A DNA stretch of 64,000 bases from Naematelia aurantialba (Eukaryota > Basidiomycota > Tremellomycetes > Tremellales > Naemateliaceae). Shown one piece after another: positions 10,846 to 21,910 of the stretch (positions are counted from its first letter, which is position 1; each line of letters begins with the position of its first letter). A program made the position numbers and the translations under genes. Below the pieces are notes generated by a model. It saw only the letters and a program-made list of their open reading frames with translations, was not told the origin of the DNA and searched no databases. The DNA lies in contig JAKFAO010000010.1 in the NCBI GenBank assembly GCA_021527695.1, positions 806,001 to 870,000 on the forward strand. The letters run 5' to 3'.

Positions 10846-13800
10846 TCAATTCTTCTTCTTGCCCTTGGCTTTGACGACCTTGAAGCCCGCATCCTCCGTC
10901 TTCTTCGGCACAGCCTTCACAACCTCCGCCAAGCTGCCGACCTTCTTCGCCGCCGCCGCAGGATCTTTCGGTCGCGATGCGTCCGCCTTGCGCTTGGTGT
11001 AGAATTCCTGAGCGAAGCGACGGCCATCTAGGGTTGCCGAGCTCGCGTAGACGGAATCTGAGATGATCTCAAGTACCTCGGGCCGTTGTGATGCAGGCGG
11101 GTCTATGGGGAACGATAAAAGCATCTGCACAAACTCGTCGACTAGCCCCGAGTCAGCAAAACAAAGAGAAGAAATGTCCAGGATCAACAACAGGTGGTGC
11201 GATCATATGGGACTCACTGGGGGCATTTAGACCAGTTAGAGCGACCTTGACCCATCGTATGAATTCGACAGACGGCGCAGAGTATTCGTCCGTCCCATTC
11301 GTCTTCGCAGCCTTTGGTGTGGTGGCAGATTGAACCGGTGTCGCAGAAACGGGGGCAGCGGGCTTAGCACTCGAAGCCACCAGCGCAGCAGGCTTTGCAG
11401 GCAGAGCGCCACTTGGCTTCCCGCTGGATCCGACTGTTGTCCATCCAGCTATCGGTTGGGGAATCTGAATTACTTTGTCAGCTCCGTGTGTGCAGTACGT
11501 CCAAAGGCTTACGGTAGAGTTGGCGGCCAAATCCGCATAGCCTCGCTTTGCCGCTGCTGCAGCTACGGCGGTGTTTGACCCGGATTGAACAGCTGCCTGC
11601 AGTGCCCGCTGTTGAGCAGCAAGTTTCGCCTTGCGCTTCTCCTCTTCCTCCTGAATCTGCTTAAGTGTGCGTTTAGGCCCAGCATCGCCCGATCCCCAAG
11701 CAGGCAAAGCGGGCGAGACGGCAGGAGCCGGAGCCGGCTGGGCGTTCTTTGATGCCTGCGAAGGCAGGCCCCAAGTCATGCTCGTCGGGACATCGTCAAT
11801 GGACGGAGTGAAGGCAGGTGAAGCCCCTCGAGCTGCAGCAAGGGCCTGTTTTCGGACTTCAGCTTGCTTAGACTCGGCCTCTTGGATGTCCCGCAGAGAT
11901 GGTCCAGTGGACGGAGTTCGGCCAACTTTGGGCTCGGCGACCGCAGCCCAAGGAGCAGGCCTCGATGGGAGGGATCCTTTCTCAGGAGTCGAGACCGTCT
12001 GCTGCGCGCTCGGCGGTTTGGCGGCTTCAGAAATCGACGCAGCTCGCGCACTGACAGGCTTCGCGGGTAGGGATGCTGGAGCAGGCGGCAGTCTTGAAGA
12101 GGCTGTTGGAGCAGTTACAACAGCTGCCGTAGGCGCAGGAGTGTTAGACGGCTGGCGCTCGGTTGGGGCTTTGACGATAGGTGAGGCTTTCTGGCCCCAA
12201 ACCGATGAGACAGGAGTAGCAGAGCTCCTCGGCGTTGGAACAGCAGGTTCTGCAGGAGGAGTGACTGCTTGGTCAGGGGTGGCGACCGTAGGTTCCGAGT
12301 CTGACGATGTGTGCTCCTTGTCGATGCTCTCAGTCGCCTCCGTCGCCTCAACTAACTCGACCGCCTCAACCACATCAAATGTCTCGACTTCCTCGCTCCT
12401 CACCGCCACGAATTCGTCTCTCTCCGGTGCAGCTTCCTCCTCTACTTGCTCGATCTGTTCTGGTGTAATCTCATCCGCAGCTGGGAAGTAAGACGGCGTG
12501 TCGGCTGGAACCTCTCCTGGACGGTTTGGTTGCGGAAGCGGCGGTTGCCACACAGGCATGGACGGGATCTGCTGAAACGGAGATGACTGTTGCGAAGGAT
12601 GGGTGACTCCCCACGGCGAGACCGGGATGGCACCTGCCCCGACAGAAGGAGAGAACAGGTCGCTACGGACATCGCCTAGCGAGACGCCATTCAAAGGGGA
12701 ATACACGTTCGGCTGCTGTTGGGGGTTGTACAGTGGAGAGGATCCGATCGCCGCAGGAATGCCTGAAGCGGCAAATGGAGCGTTAAAACGGCCTCCGAAG
12801 GGTTGAGTCGTGACTCCCCAGGGTTGGCCAGGCGAAGGTCCGAAGGGCGCAGCGGTGGCAGGAGCAGGTTGATATAGCGGTTGCGAGCTGAACTGACCTG
12901 CGGCAAAGAGGGGATTGCGTTCGGCGGGATAATTGTTGATGATATGGGATTGAGCAATGGGGCTGACAATAGCGCCGGGGATCAGGGCATTTTGCACGTT
13001 TAGTGTCCGAAAGCTGTCGGCAAGAGATGTGTGGTTCGCGGCGAGAGCGGAGGCAGGGAACGGCAGATTTGGTGGTGGATTACGCGGTCGAGCGACAGAG
13101 AGGAAAGGCTGAACCGCGTTGCCAGTGGAGGCTTTGAGCTCGCCCAGAGTGATGTATGTAGCATGCGAAACACGTCGGATGGGCAAGTCGTCCGCAAAGT
13201 ATGAGTGGGTATACCAGTCGTGCATCTGTGCGCCAGTAAAGGGCCCTTGCTCGAGGCCTCCTGGATCTCGGTAGAGCCATTCGACAGCACCCAGATCTTC
13301 CTTCATTTCCGCAGACTGCATTGGCGGCGCTGCCAGTTCTTCTGGCTGTCGAGACGGTGGCTCGGATTCGACCATCGTAGCATCTCGTTCAGGAATCGGA
13401 GTGGCGGACGCCGTCGCGATGGCGGAATCAGGGATGTGATGTGTCTGGACTGAGGGCAAGTCCAGGTGAGGTGCGAGGGGCTAGTTCCACATAAGTTAAC
13501 GCTGTATAATGTGGTCTGGTACTCACCTTGTCACCAGCGACATCCGGAGGGGCCGCGAACACGGCTGCTTGTCGCCACTTCTTGGGACCACTTCCCCAAC
13601 CCGGACCTCCGCCACTCCCAAACGCAGGATGCTCCCCTTCCTTGTCTTTCCGCAGCTCTGCCTTTTCACGGCTCTCCCCGTTCTTCTCTCGCCAACTTCC
13701 ATTAGGGCTCTGAATCTGCTGCGAGATGGCAGGATCGACGTGCTCGGCCTGAGTGTCAGGTGCAGCCGGCGGAGTCGGCTGTGTTGTCCCCGAACCGAAC

Positions 13801-14771
13801 GAGCCGCCGAATCCGAGGACCCCTTCAAAGGTGCCAGAGGCAGTACGAGCCGGACGCCAGGGTGTGGACCCTATGCGGGTGCCGTCTGGGCATTCAGTAA
13901 GCAGTTGGACGAATAACTATCGAAGTGGGACTCACCGCCAGCGTCGCCGCTCTCCAGCCTTCCGCGCCCTATCCTCCTGCCCACGCCGCCAAAGCCGCCA
14001 CCGATAGTGCCGGGCATCTTGCCTTCACCGTTGGGACCTAGCACGCCTCCGCCTATACTGCCTGGTCTTCCGCCTCCGAATGCTCCTCCTTCGCCCCTTC
14101 CGAACCCACCCATTCTGCCCCCACCAAAGCCAACTTCTTTACTGCCAGGAGTCCCGCCCGTGGGTCGACGTGGGCCGCCATTGACCGCAGGAGTCTCGGA
14201 TGGATTAGTGACTCCGTTCGCAGTGTTCTGGCGACGACTGATCACAGGAGGGTGGATGGAAGAGGCCAGCAGCTGATGGCGGGTCAGCAGCTGTAAGGAG
14301 ATGTGGTAAGAGACTCGCCTTTTTCTGCTGCTCAGACAATTCGCTCAACCCAGCCGGCTTTCGGGGCACCCGGCTGACCAGCCCAGCCCCTCCGTCCGCC
14401 AAGTCGGTAAGCTCTATGGGCACTGTCCTGACTTTCTCCTCATCCCACAGACTCAACATCGTTTCAGCGCTATACCTGAACGGGTGACCGTCTGTGTTTG
14501 CGCCCACACCGTCCGCCAATGGGAAGTAAGAACCATCGTGGGCGAAAGCGGGAGACACGGGAGTATGAGTCACCCGAGAGTAGGAAAGCGGCTGCCCCGC
14601 GGGTGTGGCCGTGGTGGGCGAGGATGAGCGTTGAGTGGCAGAAAGAGCCGGGAAAGGCACGGTGGACAAGCTCGACTTGGACAAGATGGGTGGCGTGTCG
14701 GTCGTAGGAGTGAGAGAGGAACCGGTCGGCTTGATGGGCTTGGCGTATTGGGGAGCAAAATGGATGGACAT
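10846..14771 (-). CDS. GYF-domain protein (Smy2/GIGYF-like)
   Basis: GYF domains bind proline-rich partners. Smy2/Syh1 and GIGYF proteins act in mRNA surveillance and translational repression. Exons (minus strand): 14771-14319, 14272-13936, 13885-13527, 13480-11513, 11464-11218 and 11141-10846, giving 1219 residues in frame. The GYF core is near residues 450-505: EWLYRDPGGLEQGPFTGAQM, then HDWYTHSYFADDLPIRR. Upstream is a Gly/Arg-rich segment (FGGGRMGGFGRGEGGAFGGG). Downstream are long Pro/Ala/Ser-rich regions, a charged helix (LKQIQEEEEKRKAKLAAQQ), and a conserved tail, FVQMLLSFPIDPP then RRFAQEFYTKRKADA, seen at the end of fungal Smy2-like proteins. Intron 1 appears to use a GC donor (GCGAGT), since only that choice keeps the frame. 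Confidence 0.9.
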
Positions 14772-15581
14772 CTGTGTTGAAGGTGGTCAGCAACGTCCGA
14801 GGGTTGAGTGCTGGCGAGCTGGTGTAGCTGGGAGATGTGGAGCTCGTGGAGCCTTCTGATACACGAGTATGGTCTTGGGGCGTGAAGAATAACTAGTCTG
14901 TAGGGATATGGGATGCGTTGAAGGATTGTGGTCTCTGCAAGACCAAGATTGCCTAATATGGGGATCCCGGCCCGAGGAAAGAAGGCGACGCCTGATCACT
15001 GGCTGACCTTTGTGCGATTGCAAATGCGTCGTTGTCTGCTTGAGATCTGTGAGGATGCGAGGGGAGAGAGAAGCGATTGAGATGGCTGTGTTCTGGTCGA
15101 GTGTGATGCGTAGACGAGTCGACGAGCAGCAGGCAGCAAAGCAATGAAATGTGTAAGGAGGCCAAAGAATTCAGAGAGCCATGGCCCAAAATGCTTTAGA
15201 CGCCTCGCTCGCGTGTCTGACTACCGGAGTTATACGGCGTTATAGCCTGCCGTACTTGATCGTGTGCCGCTGTGGCACAATGCCGACTTTTGGCGTTTAA
15301 GATATTTTATTTTGGATCACGATGATGCTGCATTGGAATAATAGAGAGCATTAGAATGGTCATGGTGACCTGCTCGACTGTATCTCATAGTAGTATCACG
15401 ACTCATAGGGCATTGGCCAGCTTGGACTCGTACCGTTGGCCTGACAGCTTTTGAGGAGTGGCCACACCATCGCCGATTGGCAGCAAGAGCTGCTTGTGTC
15501 GCCCAGCCTTGGAAAGTTGGCCACTCAACGACCGTCATCGAGCTTGTGTAGCGAGCTCATGGACCCGCTCATTGGAGGATA
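14772..15581. promoter_or_regulatory. divergent promoter region, GYF gene / ketopantoate reductase fusion
   Basis: 810 bp between divergent starts. An AT-rich stretch, AAGATATTTTATTTTGG, lies at 15299-15315, about 270 bp before the + strand start. No gene or repeat is seen. Confidence 0.45.
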
Positions 15582-18343
15582 ATGCGCTTTCACGTCGTGA
15601 GTCTTTATGTGGCCTCTCCAGCCCCGACATAGGTTATGTGTGACTGTCTTGCTAACTGTCCGCTTAGCTCGGTGTGGGGTCCATCGGTATCCTCGTCGCT
15701 CATCATCTGCGTCGAGCGCTCCCTAGCAATCCCATAACATTGATCTTTCGCAATGCGGCCAAATTCCAACGATCGCGTACCCCCCCAACCGGTCCTGACG
15801 GCGACGTTAAGCCTCCATGGTCGCTCGATCTGCGAGTCGCACAGCAGGGGAATTCGTCCATGTCGACCAACTATGTTGCCGAGGATGTGCGTGGACGACA
15901 ACCGGGAGAGCAAGTCCCTCGACACGATTCGGACGACCCTCTCAATCCGCCTCCATACGGCTCAATCCGATCGCTCTTAGTTACCGTCAAGACTAACCAG
16001 ACTTTACCGGCGCTGTCGGCGCTGAAATCCCGTCTCGAGCCGTCGTCAGTCATCACGCTCTTACAGAATGGCATGGGAGTGTATGACGAGCTGTGTTCCG
16101 AGCTCTGGCCTGATCCCGCCACGCGACCACACTTCATCATTGGCTCCACTACGCACGGAGTGTCCAGAGGGTTCCGGCCAGATCATGTGGTGTATCGCAC
16201 AGCCGCTGGCGAAGGGGAAATCAAATGGGGGGTCGTGGCCGATCCCAGAAACGAGCTCGATGTAGAGAATTGGCTGTGGAAAGAGCCGGTTTCGTCGTTG
16301 CCCATCCTCGCGCCGCCACCTTCACCGACGTTACCGCTCCCCATCCCTCCGTATACCACTACCGACGCTGAACCGCTCTACCGGACCCTCACTGGCCTCT
16401 TGTCAATGTCCACATTGACACCCGGACTCCTGCCCATGCCGCACCTGCACCATGTACTGCTTCTCAAACTCGCCCTCAACTCAATCATCAATCCCTTGAC
16501 GGCAGTTCTCGGCGGTGGCATCCTGCCCAACGGCAGCTTGCTCGTTTCACCTAGCGCCTCTAGTGCTATGAACGCGTTGGCCGACGAGAGCAGCGCCGTC
16601 ATCACCGCGTATCTCCATTCCCTCTCAGTGCCACTAGCGCCTCCTCCCGACGTCCTTCGTCTCTTCTCTCCCCAGGCTTTGACAGCTCGCGCAATCGCAC
16701 TTTGTCGAAGCACTTCCGAAAACATCTCGTCCATGTCGGCCGATGTCGCCAACGGTCGCGATACCGAGATCGCTCATATCAACGGATACATCGTGGAGCT
16801 GGGCAAGCGGCTCAACGTAGATACACCTCGACACCGCATGATGATCAATATGGTACATACCGCATCGGATTTGAGGAATCCCCGCCGGCCGGCATCCAGA
16901 AAACTGTTAGCTACAATGGACGAGATTGGAGCCCGGGTCGCCCGTCAACAGCTGCGCCAGCCACCCAGGGCGCTGAGTCCCCATCAACTTGCACTTGAAG
17001 AGCGGCGGCTGGACATGCAGGAGAAGCGGTTGACGGTTGAGGAGGATAGGCTCCGGGCTGCAAAGGTAGCCAAGAGATTCAGGGCGAAGCACGACACACG
17101 ACAGGCAAGGATGACCAAACTACGCAAGCATCGTGACGAGCTGCATAGGCTGCAGATGCAGAAAGTGGAGGCGGATTTGGCCATCGCACGGAAAAAGTCA
17201 GCCTGGGGGCAGTTACCTCCTGGGCACGAGGAGGGCAAGGAAGACGTCGTGAACACTGTGGAGGATGTATACTCGGCAGACGGGACAGCTCCGGAAGCAT
17301 GGCCCGGTCGCTCGCGCTTGTCAGCTGCTTTTGCCCGATTTGCCAGAGGCGATTTCAAGTCCGGCCGTGCGCCATATAGCACTGCACGTCAGACTAATGA
17401 GGATGACGCCTCGGTGGAAGCGGACGCTCCTCGCCCCGGCGCTCCTCTTCGTCCACGATCTATAACGACAGCGGCACCATCTACATCGCCTGCTCCCTCT
17501 CCCGGCAGCAGCAGCGGCGGAGGCTTGGCCGCATCCATGTCGGAGCTTATTGGTGCCGCTCCGCGACAGGACCGATACTGGGATCTGACCGGCGACCATC
17601 TGCTGCACGAGGACGACCACACGCCGACTCCCGAGTCGGTGTCACGGCCGTCCCAAGGCGACTCGACACCGGTGCGTGCCTCTGGGTCCGGATCCGGATC
17701 CGGATCAGGCATGACCATCGGGGTCACCAGGACGACGGTCGGGCTGAGCGCGACGATGTCTCAGCTGATCTCTGCTGCGCCCCGGCTCGACCGGACATGG
17801 GATGAGAAGGGCGAGCAGTGGAAAGGCCTACTGCGGCAGTCTCGCCATTCCACACCCCGCCTCCCTCACGCATCCCAGTCTCCTCCATCCAGCCCGCACG
17901 CGCCACCTAAATTCAACCCAGAGTCGCTCCGTTCAGCCTCGAACCCATTCACAAACTCGCCGTATGGCTCGCAGCGTGCGGGGTCCGTATCGGCCACTTC
18001 TTTCTCCGTCACCCTCGACGCCCTGATCACGTCTGCGCCGCGACAGTCGCGGACGTGGGATCTCGCCGGCGACCATTTCGACGATATCACCGACATTGGC
18101 TCGTCGCCGAAACTCTCCGACGCCGTGGGGTTCTCAAAGTCGGCACCGGGGGGGAAGGATCTGTCAAAAGGCGGGTTGGGGACCGAGTTGGATCGGCTCA
18201 TTGCTGGGGCGCCGAGGCAGGAGCGGGTCTGGGACGTACAGCGCGAAACGGGCGGCGGTGGCGGTGGTGGCGGTGGTGCGAGTGGGGGTGGGAAGCGGAG
18301 AGGTGGAGGGAGGTTTGGGACGTCCAAGTCTTCTGGGAGCTAG
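15582..18343 (+). CDS. 2-dehydropantoate 2-reductase (PanE/Pan5 family) with a ~470-residue repeat-bearing tail
   Basis: The enzyme domain would reduce 2-dehydropantoate to pantoate with NADPH in the pantothenate/CoA pathway. Exon 1 is only 15 nt (15582-15596); exon 2 is 15668-18343; total 896 residues. The Rossmann motif GVGSIG falls at residues 7-12 across the splice. Further landmarks are VKTNQT, LLQNGMGV, KLALNSIINPLTAV (Lys272, Asn276) and GRDTEIAHINGY (Glu372), matching the catalytic residues of bacterial PanE. A linker of about 50 residues interrupts the N-terminal half. After residue ~420 the family ends, but this protein continues with a charged coiled coil (LALEERRLDMQEKRLTVEED) and a Ser/Pro-rich tail holding four copies of an unrecognised motif, ending in a Gly run. 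The tail's function is unknown. Confidence 0.85.
17522..18241 (+). repeat. four copies of a protein motif, L.....LI..APR..R.WD
   Basis: Copies start at 17522, 17741, 17999 and 18173 in the tail of the reductase fusion: MSELIGAAPRQDRYWD, MSQLISAAPRLDRTWD, LDALITSAPRQSRTWD and LDRLIAGAPRQERVWD. The first three continue with a G-D/E-H/Q segment. Copies are separated by disordered Ser/Pro/Gly linkers of different lengths, and the DNA has diverged, so the invariant LI..APR..R.WD core looks maintained by selection. I do not recognise it as a named domain. Confidence 0.85.
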
Positions 18344-18920
18344 AGGAGGAGCGCCTGGCCCAGGAGGACAGGAGACGAGGAACCGAGAGCAACATTGCCG
18401 CACGACGGGGCAGTCACTGGGATCAGGAGAGGAGTTCAAGGAATCCAGCGGACCAGGAGAGCAGGAGTTCAGAGACCTAGTGGGCCAGGAGAGCAGGAGT
18501 TCAAGCAACCACAGACCAGGAGTTCACGGATCTAGAGACCAAGAGTCCAGAGACCAGGAGAACATGTGCATCCACAGACATCGGAGCAGAAGCGCGAGTC
18601 ACGCAAGTGTAGCATGTAGTACGATGTCATGCCATCATCATAATCATCGTCATCATAGTCATCACAATCATCATCATCGTCAAAATCAGACCACTGCACC
18701 TCGCCTCTCTGCTCGCACGTCCAGCGGTCCGTCGAGCTCAGCCTTGCCGAGCAGCGCTGATTGTCGGGTCACATCAACACTTGGCGTATTTCGGCCGGTT
18801 GGTTGATACCACCGCAAAACCCGCGCACTTTGGACGGCTGGTCGGTACCACCGCACCAGCTCCCTTTGGACTGTTGTCGATGCCACTGCAACGGCTCGTG
18901 TTTTGGATGGTTCGTCGGTG
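18344..18920. repeat. convergent 3' interval with three kinds of repeat
   Basis: Shared 3' region of the reductase fusion (+) and APC10 (-). Bases 18440-18565 repeat units around CCAGGAGAGCAGGAGTTCA. Bases 18633-18685 are a CAT-type microsatellite. From about 18798 onward lie diverged copies of the APC10 3' end, described separately. Confidence 0.65.
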
Positions 18921-18960
18921 TCACCGCAAGAACTCGTGCATTTTGAACTGTTGGCTGGTG
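18798..18960 (-). repeat. tandem duplications of the APC10 3' coding end
   Basis: On the minus strand the last codons and stop of APC10 are followed by three diverged copies of the same 36-40 bp block. Each starts TCCAAA, keeps a TGCGGTGG-like core (in the first unit this holds the final Leu/Arg codons and the TGA) and ends in an ACCA/ACAG/CCG stretch. Only the first unit is coding. Confidence 0.7.
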
Positions 18961-20319
18961 AAATCGCTGAGCCCATTGTGTCCCAGCTCGAGCAGCTTCT
19001 TTCCCTCTGCCTGGAGCCCCTTTCGAGGCGAGGCCGCCGCTGAGTCCAGGTCGAGGTCCGTCTCGTCGGTCGAGATGGCGCCACCGGTCTGTCTGCTACG
19101 TGGGGTCAGTCGAGGTTGGTCAAGCACAGGCCGGGACGTGCTCAGAGCCGGGGAATGTGGTGTAGACAGGAACCAGGACCGACGATGGGAGGCAAACGAC
19201 GAGAAATAGGATACCTGGGGAGATCGGGAAGATGTCGTAATACAGGGGACAGGCAAAGAGGGCGGAAGGACGCACACTGCTGTGCCAAATATGCGGAGCC
19301 CTCTGACGTGTGTATCTTTGCCGTTCAAGTGGTTCGCAAGGATCAGGATACGGAGATGGTGGGCCGGTATTGGCGGTCTACGTTACCCGCGTCAGCCCCA
19401 GAGTCACCAGGCTCAGCGCCAGAATCAGTATGCAGCCCGGGACATCACCGGAGACATGGACATGGACATGTCCGAAGCCGGAGCCGGAGCCGTGACGAAT
19501 CGTGGACAGATACCCATACGCACCCCTCGAGCATACCGCCTTCTTCCGTCGTATCCATCGGCCGAAGGGGGATATGCATCCACCCGTCCGGCTTGGAGAA
19601 CTCGACGAACCGGACCTAGGCACGCGTGAGCATTCAGCGTCTTACATGTTGATGGGGAAATGTAGCGCGGGGGCGAACCGGAGGAGACCCGGGGAATGCA
19701 ACGGGGAAGGGGGACGGGGGAACGCGAATAAGGAGAAGCGAATGGAAGAAGGCGAGTGGGACCAGGTGAATTAAGGAGCTGATCGGAGAAGGCGGATGAG
19801 AGCAGGCGAATGGTAGCACGAAAGGGGATACCGCGACTGACCTCCTGCAGATCGTGTACACCCGTACCGGCGCGGATGGAGATCTTGGACGGGGTGTACG
19901 AGTCGTCTCGGGGGTGATTGGTGTGCAGCGATATCGCCTGTGGCTTTAGCCGATGCAACGCTACGACGGACCGTACAGGCTGAGGGAGACAGCTGGTGCG
20001 AAAGTGAACGTACCGAGATGAACACTCGTTTCGGGAACGACAGCTCTATGGTATGCGGTTGTGGCCCTTCTGACCTGTCCCCGCTCAGCCGTGCATATCG
20101 CGTCCCAGTCGCGTGCTGGCGGAAAGAGCAGACTCGGGAGACTCGAGACTCGTAGACTCACTGCCAAAAGGTATTTTCGTTTCCATCGCGCAGGTTGTCG
20201 ACGCCAAAGCCGTATTTGTGGCTCGATACAGACCAGGAAGCGAGATGTCCTAGCTCCGGTCGTTCTGCTGTTCGAGTGTCAGTCAAAGTTCGAGCATGGT
20301 TCTCCAGGGGAGCGAGCAT
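18921..20319 (-). CDS. APC10: Apc10/Doc1, substrate-recruiting subunit of the anaphase-promoting complex
   Basis: Apc10, together with the activator, recognises D-box substrates in the APC/C ubiquitin ligase. Exons (minus strand): 20319-20162, 20074-20014, 19937-19842, 19615-19524, 19377-19276 and 19095-18921, giving 227 residues in frame. The DOC-domain landmarks are all present: LASWSVSSHKYGFGVDNLRD, TFWQSEGPQPHTIELSFPKR, DDSYTPSKISIRAGTGVHDL, EFSKPDGWMHIPL and ANHLNGKDTHVRGLRIFG. The C-terminus FTSQQFKMHEFLR ends in Leu-Arg, a conservative form of the Ile-Arg tail that docks on Cdc27. An Asp-rich insert of about 30 residues precedes the tail. The exon 4 donor was placed at GG|GTGCGT because an earlier GT breaks the frame; the exon 5/6 junction has a two-base ambiguity. 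Confidence 0.93.
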
Positions 20320-21114
20320 TGTGACACAGGGATGGGACTACAGTGTGTAGAGGATTACAGAGGACGACGGTGACAAAGACGACGGTGATAGAGGGGAGGA
20401 GAGCATACCATCTGGTGGGACAGTGTGGCGAGACTGAGACCGTGGTCTCTCTGCAGTCGCCATGTAGCCAGATGACCGTCGACGAATAGTCTACGAGAAC
20501 GAGAACCAGACGCGTTTGGCCGCAATCCCGATTTCACGGTGGAGGTCGCACTCGACGCCCGTGCATGCTTGCATGCTCGTCAGTGGCGAATCGGCGAATC
20601 TTCGAATCGGCGCATCGAGACTCGCTACCTCTCTTGGCCGCCACCGGTATCCAAGTACCACTGACCCGTGGCAGACTCGTGCCGCGCTATTGACGTCAGG
20701 ACCATCAGGTTCCCATCGCGCTAGGACCCCAACGATATCGCTTGCCGGGAGCGTCGCGGCCCCGCGAGCGGAGCATCAAGCCGCGTATTGTTCGCACTGA
20801 ATGTTCCCGCCACCTACCCCTCCAAGCCCAGATCCAGTAGCTTGGCACGGCTCCGATTGATATAAGCAGAGGAAGGGACGAAAGACACAAGCAACAGAAG
20901 AGAAGAGACATGCTACGAAGCTTGACGCGGATCGTGTGCTGTCGGCATACCCCAACGCGTCCTTCCCAGCGCTTCACGTGCTCGCGAGGCGCAGTTCTAC
21001 TCCATACAATGAATGGTACGCTAGCTCCATCAAGTACCTATCTAGCACTGTTCCCGCGCGCCCTCGCCAGCCACAAGACAGCCACCCCAAGAGAAAGCGG
21101 GTGGCAAAAGAAAT
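20320..21114. promoter_or_regulatory. APC10 upstream region up to the tRNA
   Basis: No gene is supported. A TATA-like GATATAAGCAG lies at 20859-20869 on the + strand, but the short open frame that follows runs into the tRNA and is not credible. Confidence 0.4.
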
Positions 21115-21206
21115 TACACTGTAAGGGAGTCGAACCCTTGCCGCGTCGAACTTGTCGGAGAATCCTAAAGTGGCAACGACGCATGATACCGTTTCACCAA
21201 CAGTGT
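21115..21206 (-). tRNA. tRNA-Gly(GCC) with a 21-nt intron
   Basis: Read on the minus strand, the 7-bp acceptor ACACTGT pairs fully with ACAGTGT. The D stem GTGA/TCAT, anticodon stem CGTCG/CGACG and T arm AAGGG-TTCGACT-CCCTT all fold. The loop TTGCCA + T gives anticodon GCC at 34-36. A 21-nt intron (21150-21170) sits one base 3' of the anticodon, the canonical place for eukaryotic nuclear tRNA introns. The discriminator is A, and a T-run (TTTCTTTT) just downstream would stop Pol III. Oddity: the first acceptor pair is A-U rather than the G-C usual in glycine tRNAs. Confidence 0.88.
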
Positions 21207-21910
21207 TGGGCTTTGATGAATGAGTGATACAGTATCCTATATATATTGGGAGACATGAAATCGGCTGGATATCTGCATCACTCCATCTCTCCTCATCTTA
21301 CAGCTGTCGCTGCTATCCTACAGGGATGCGAGTCAAGCAATCCTCCAGACGTCTCCCACCTCCCATTTTGCTCGCATTCCCATCCACCAAAACGTGTCGA
21401 TCGTATATCCCGTCCAAAGGGCAACAGCCCCCCTTGCTGCCTTGGTTTCACGTATTTTTGTTTCTTGTTTTAGAGCTGTTCCTGAAAAACAGACGCGTTT
21501 TAACGGCCCGGGAAGGTTTGCTCAAAGGGATCTTGCTGCAACCGAAGCGGTGTTTCTGTTGTTTCCAACAGCACACGCATTCTGCTCTGACCGTGCCGCA
21601 TCCTTTCATTCCGAGCACGTCGTGTGGTCCCCTTCGCCCTTTGCTCGTCGTTGTCGGAGGTGGTCGGCATTGGAGGTGCAGTGCACAGTCCTCCGAGGCT
21701 GGTCGCTCGTTTTCACTACCCAAGGATCAACAGACCACCAAAACTGCGACTTGCGCCCTAGTTGACCGTCGCACCATCAACGTCGCACTTGCTAGAAACT
21801 AGGTCGCCGACTGCTCTCGCTGCTCTCGACCGCCAGCCATCGTTCACCTTCACGATCTCGGTTTGTAGATATTTGCTCGTGCTTCGTCTCGCTCCAGGTT
21901 GGACGTCGCC
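21207..21910. promoter_or_regulatory. promoter region of the PPxY-tailed membrane protein gene
   Basis: An AT tract, TCCTATATATATTGG, lies at 21235-21249, also just 5' of the minus-strand tRNA. No gene is supported. Confidence 0.4.

Noticed and set aside
11667..12491. 274-codon + strand open frame
   Set aside because: It lies antisense to the GYF gene's large exon. Ala/Gly/Ser-biased composition is what a GC-rich coding strand yields in reverse.
18921..20319. Treating this stretch as intergenic because no frame is long
   Set aside because: Joining short exons gives a complete APC10; the lack of long frames is due to small exons.
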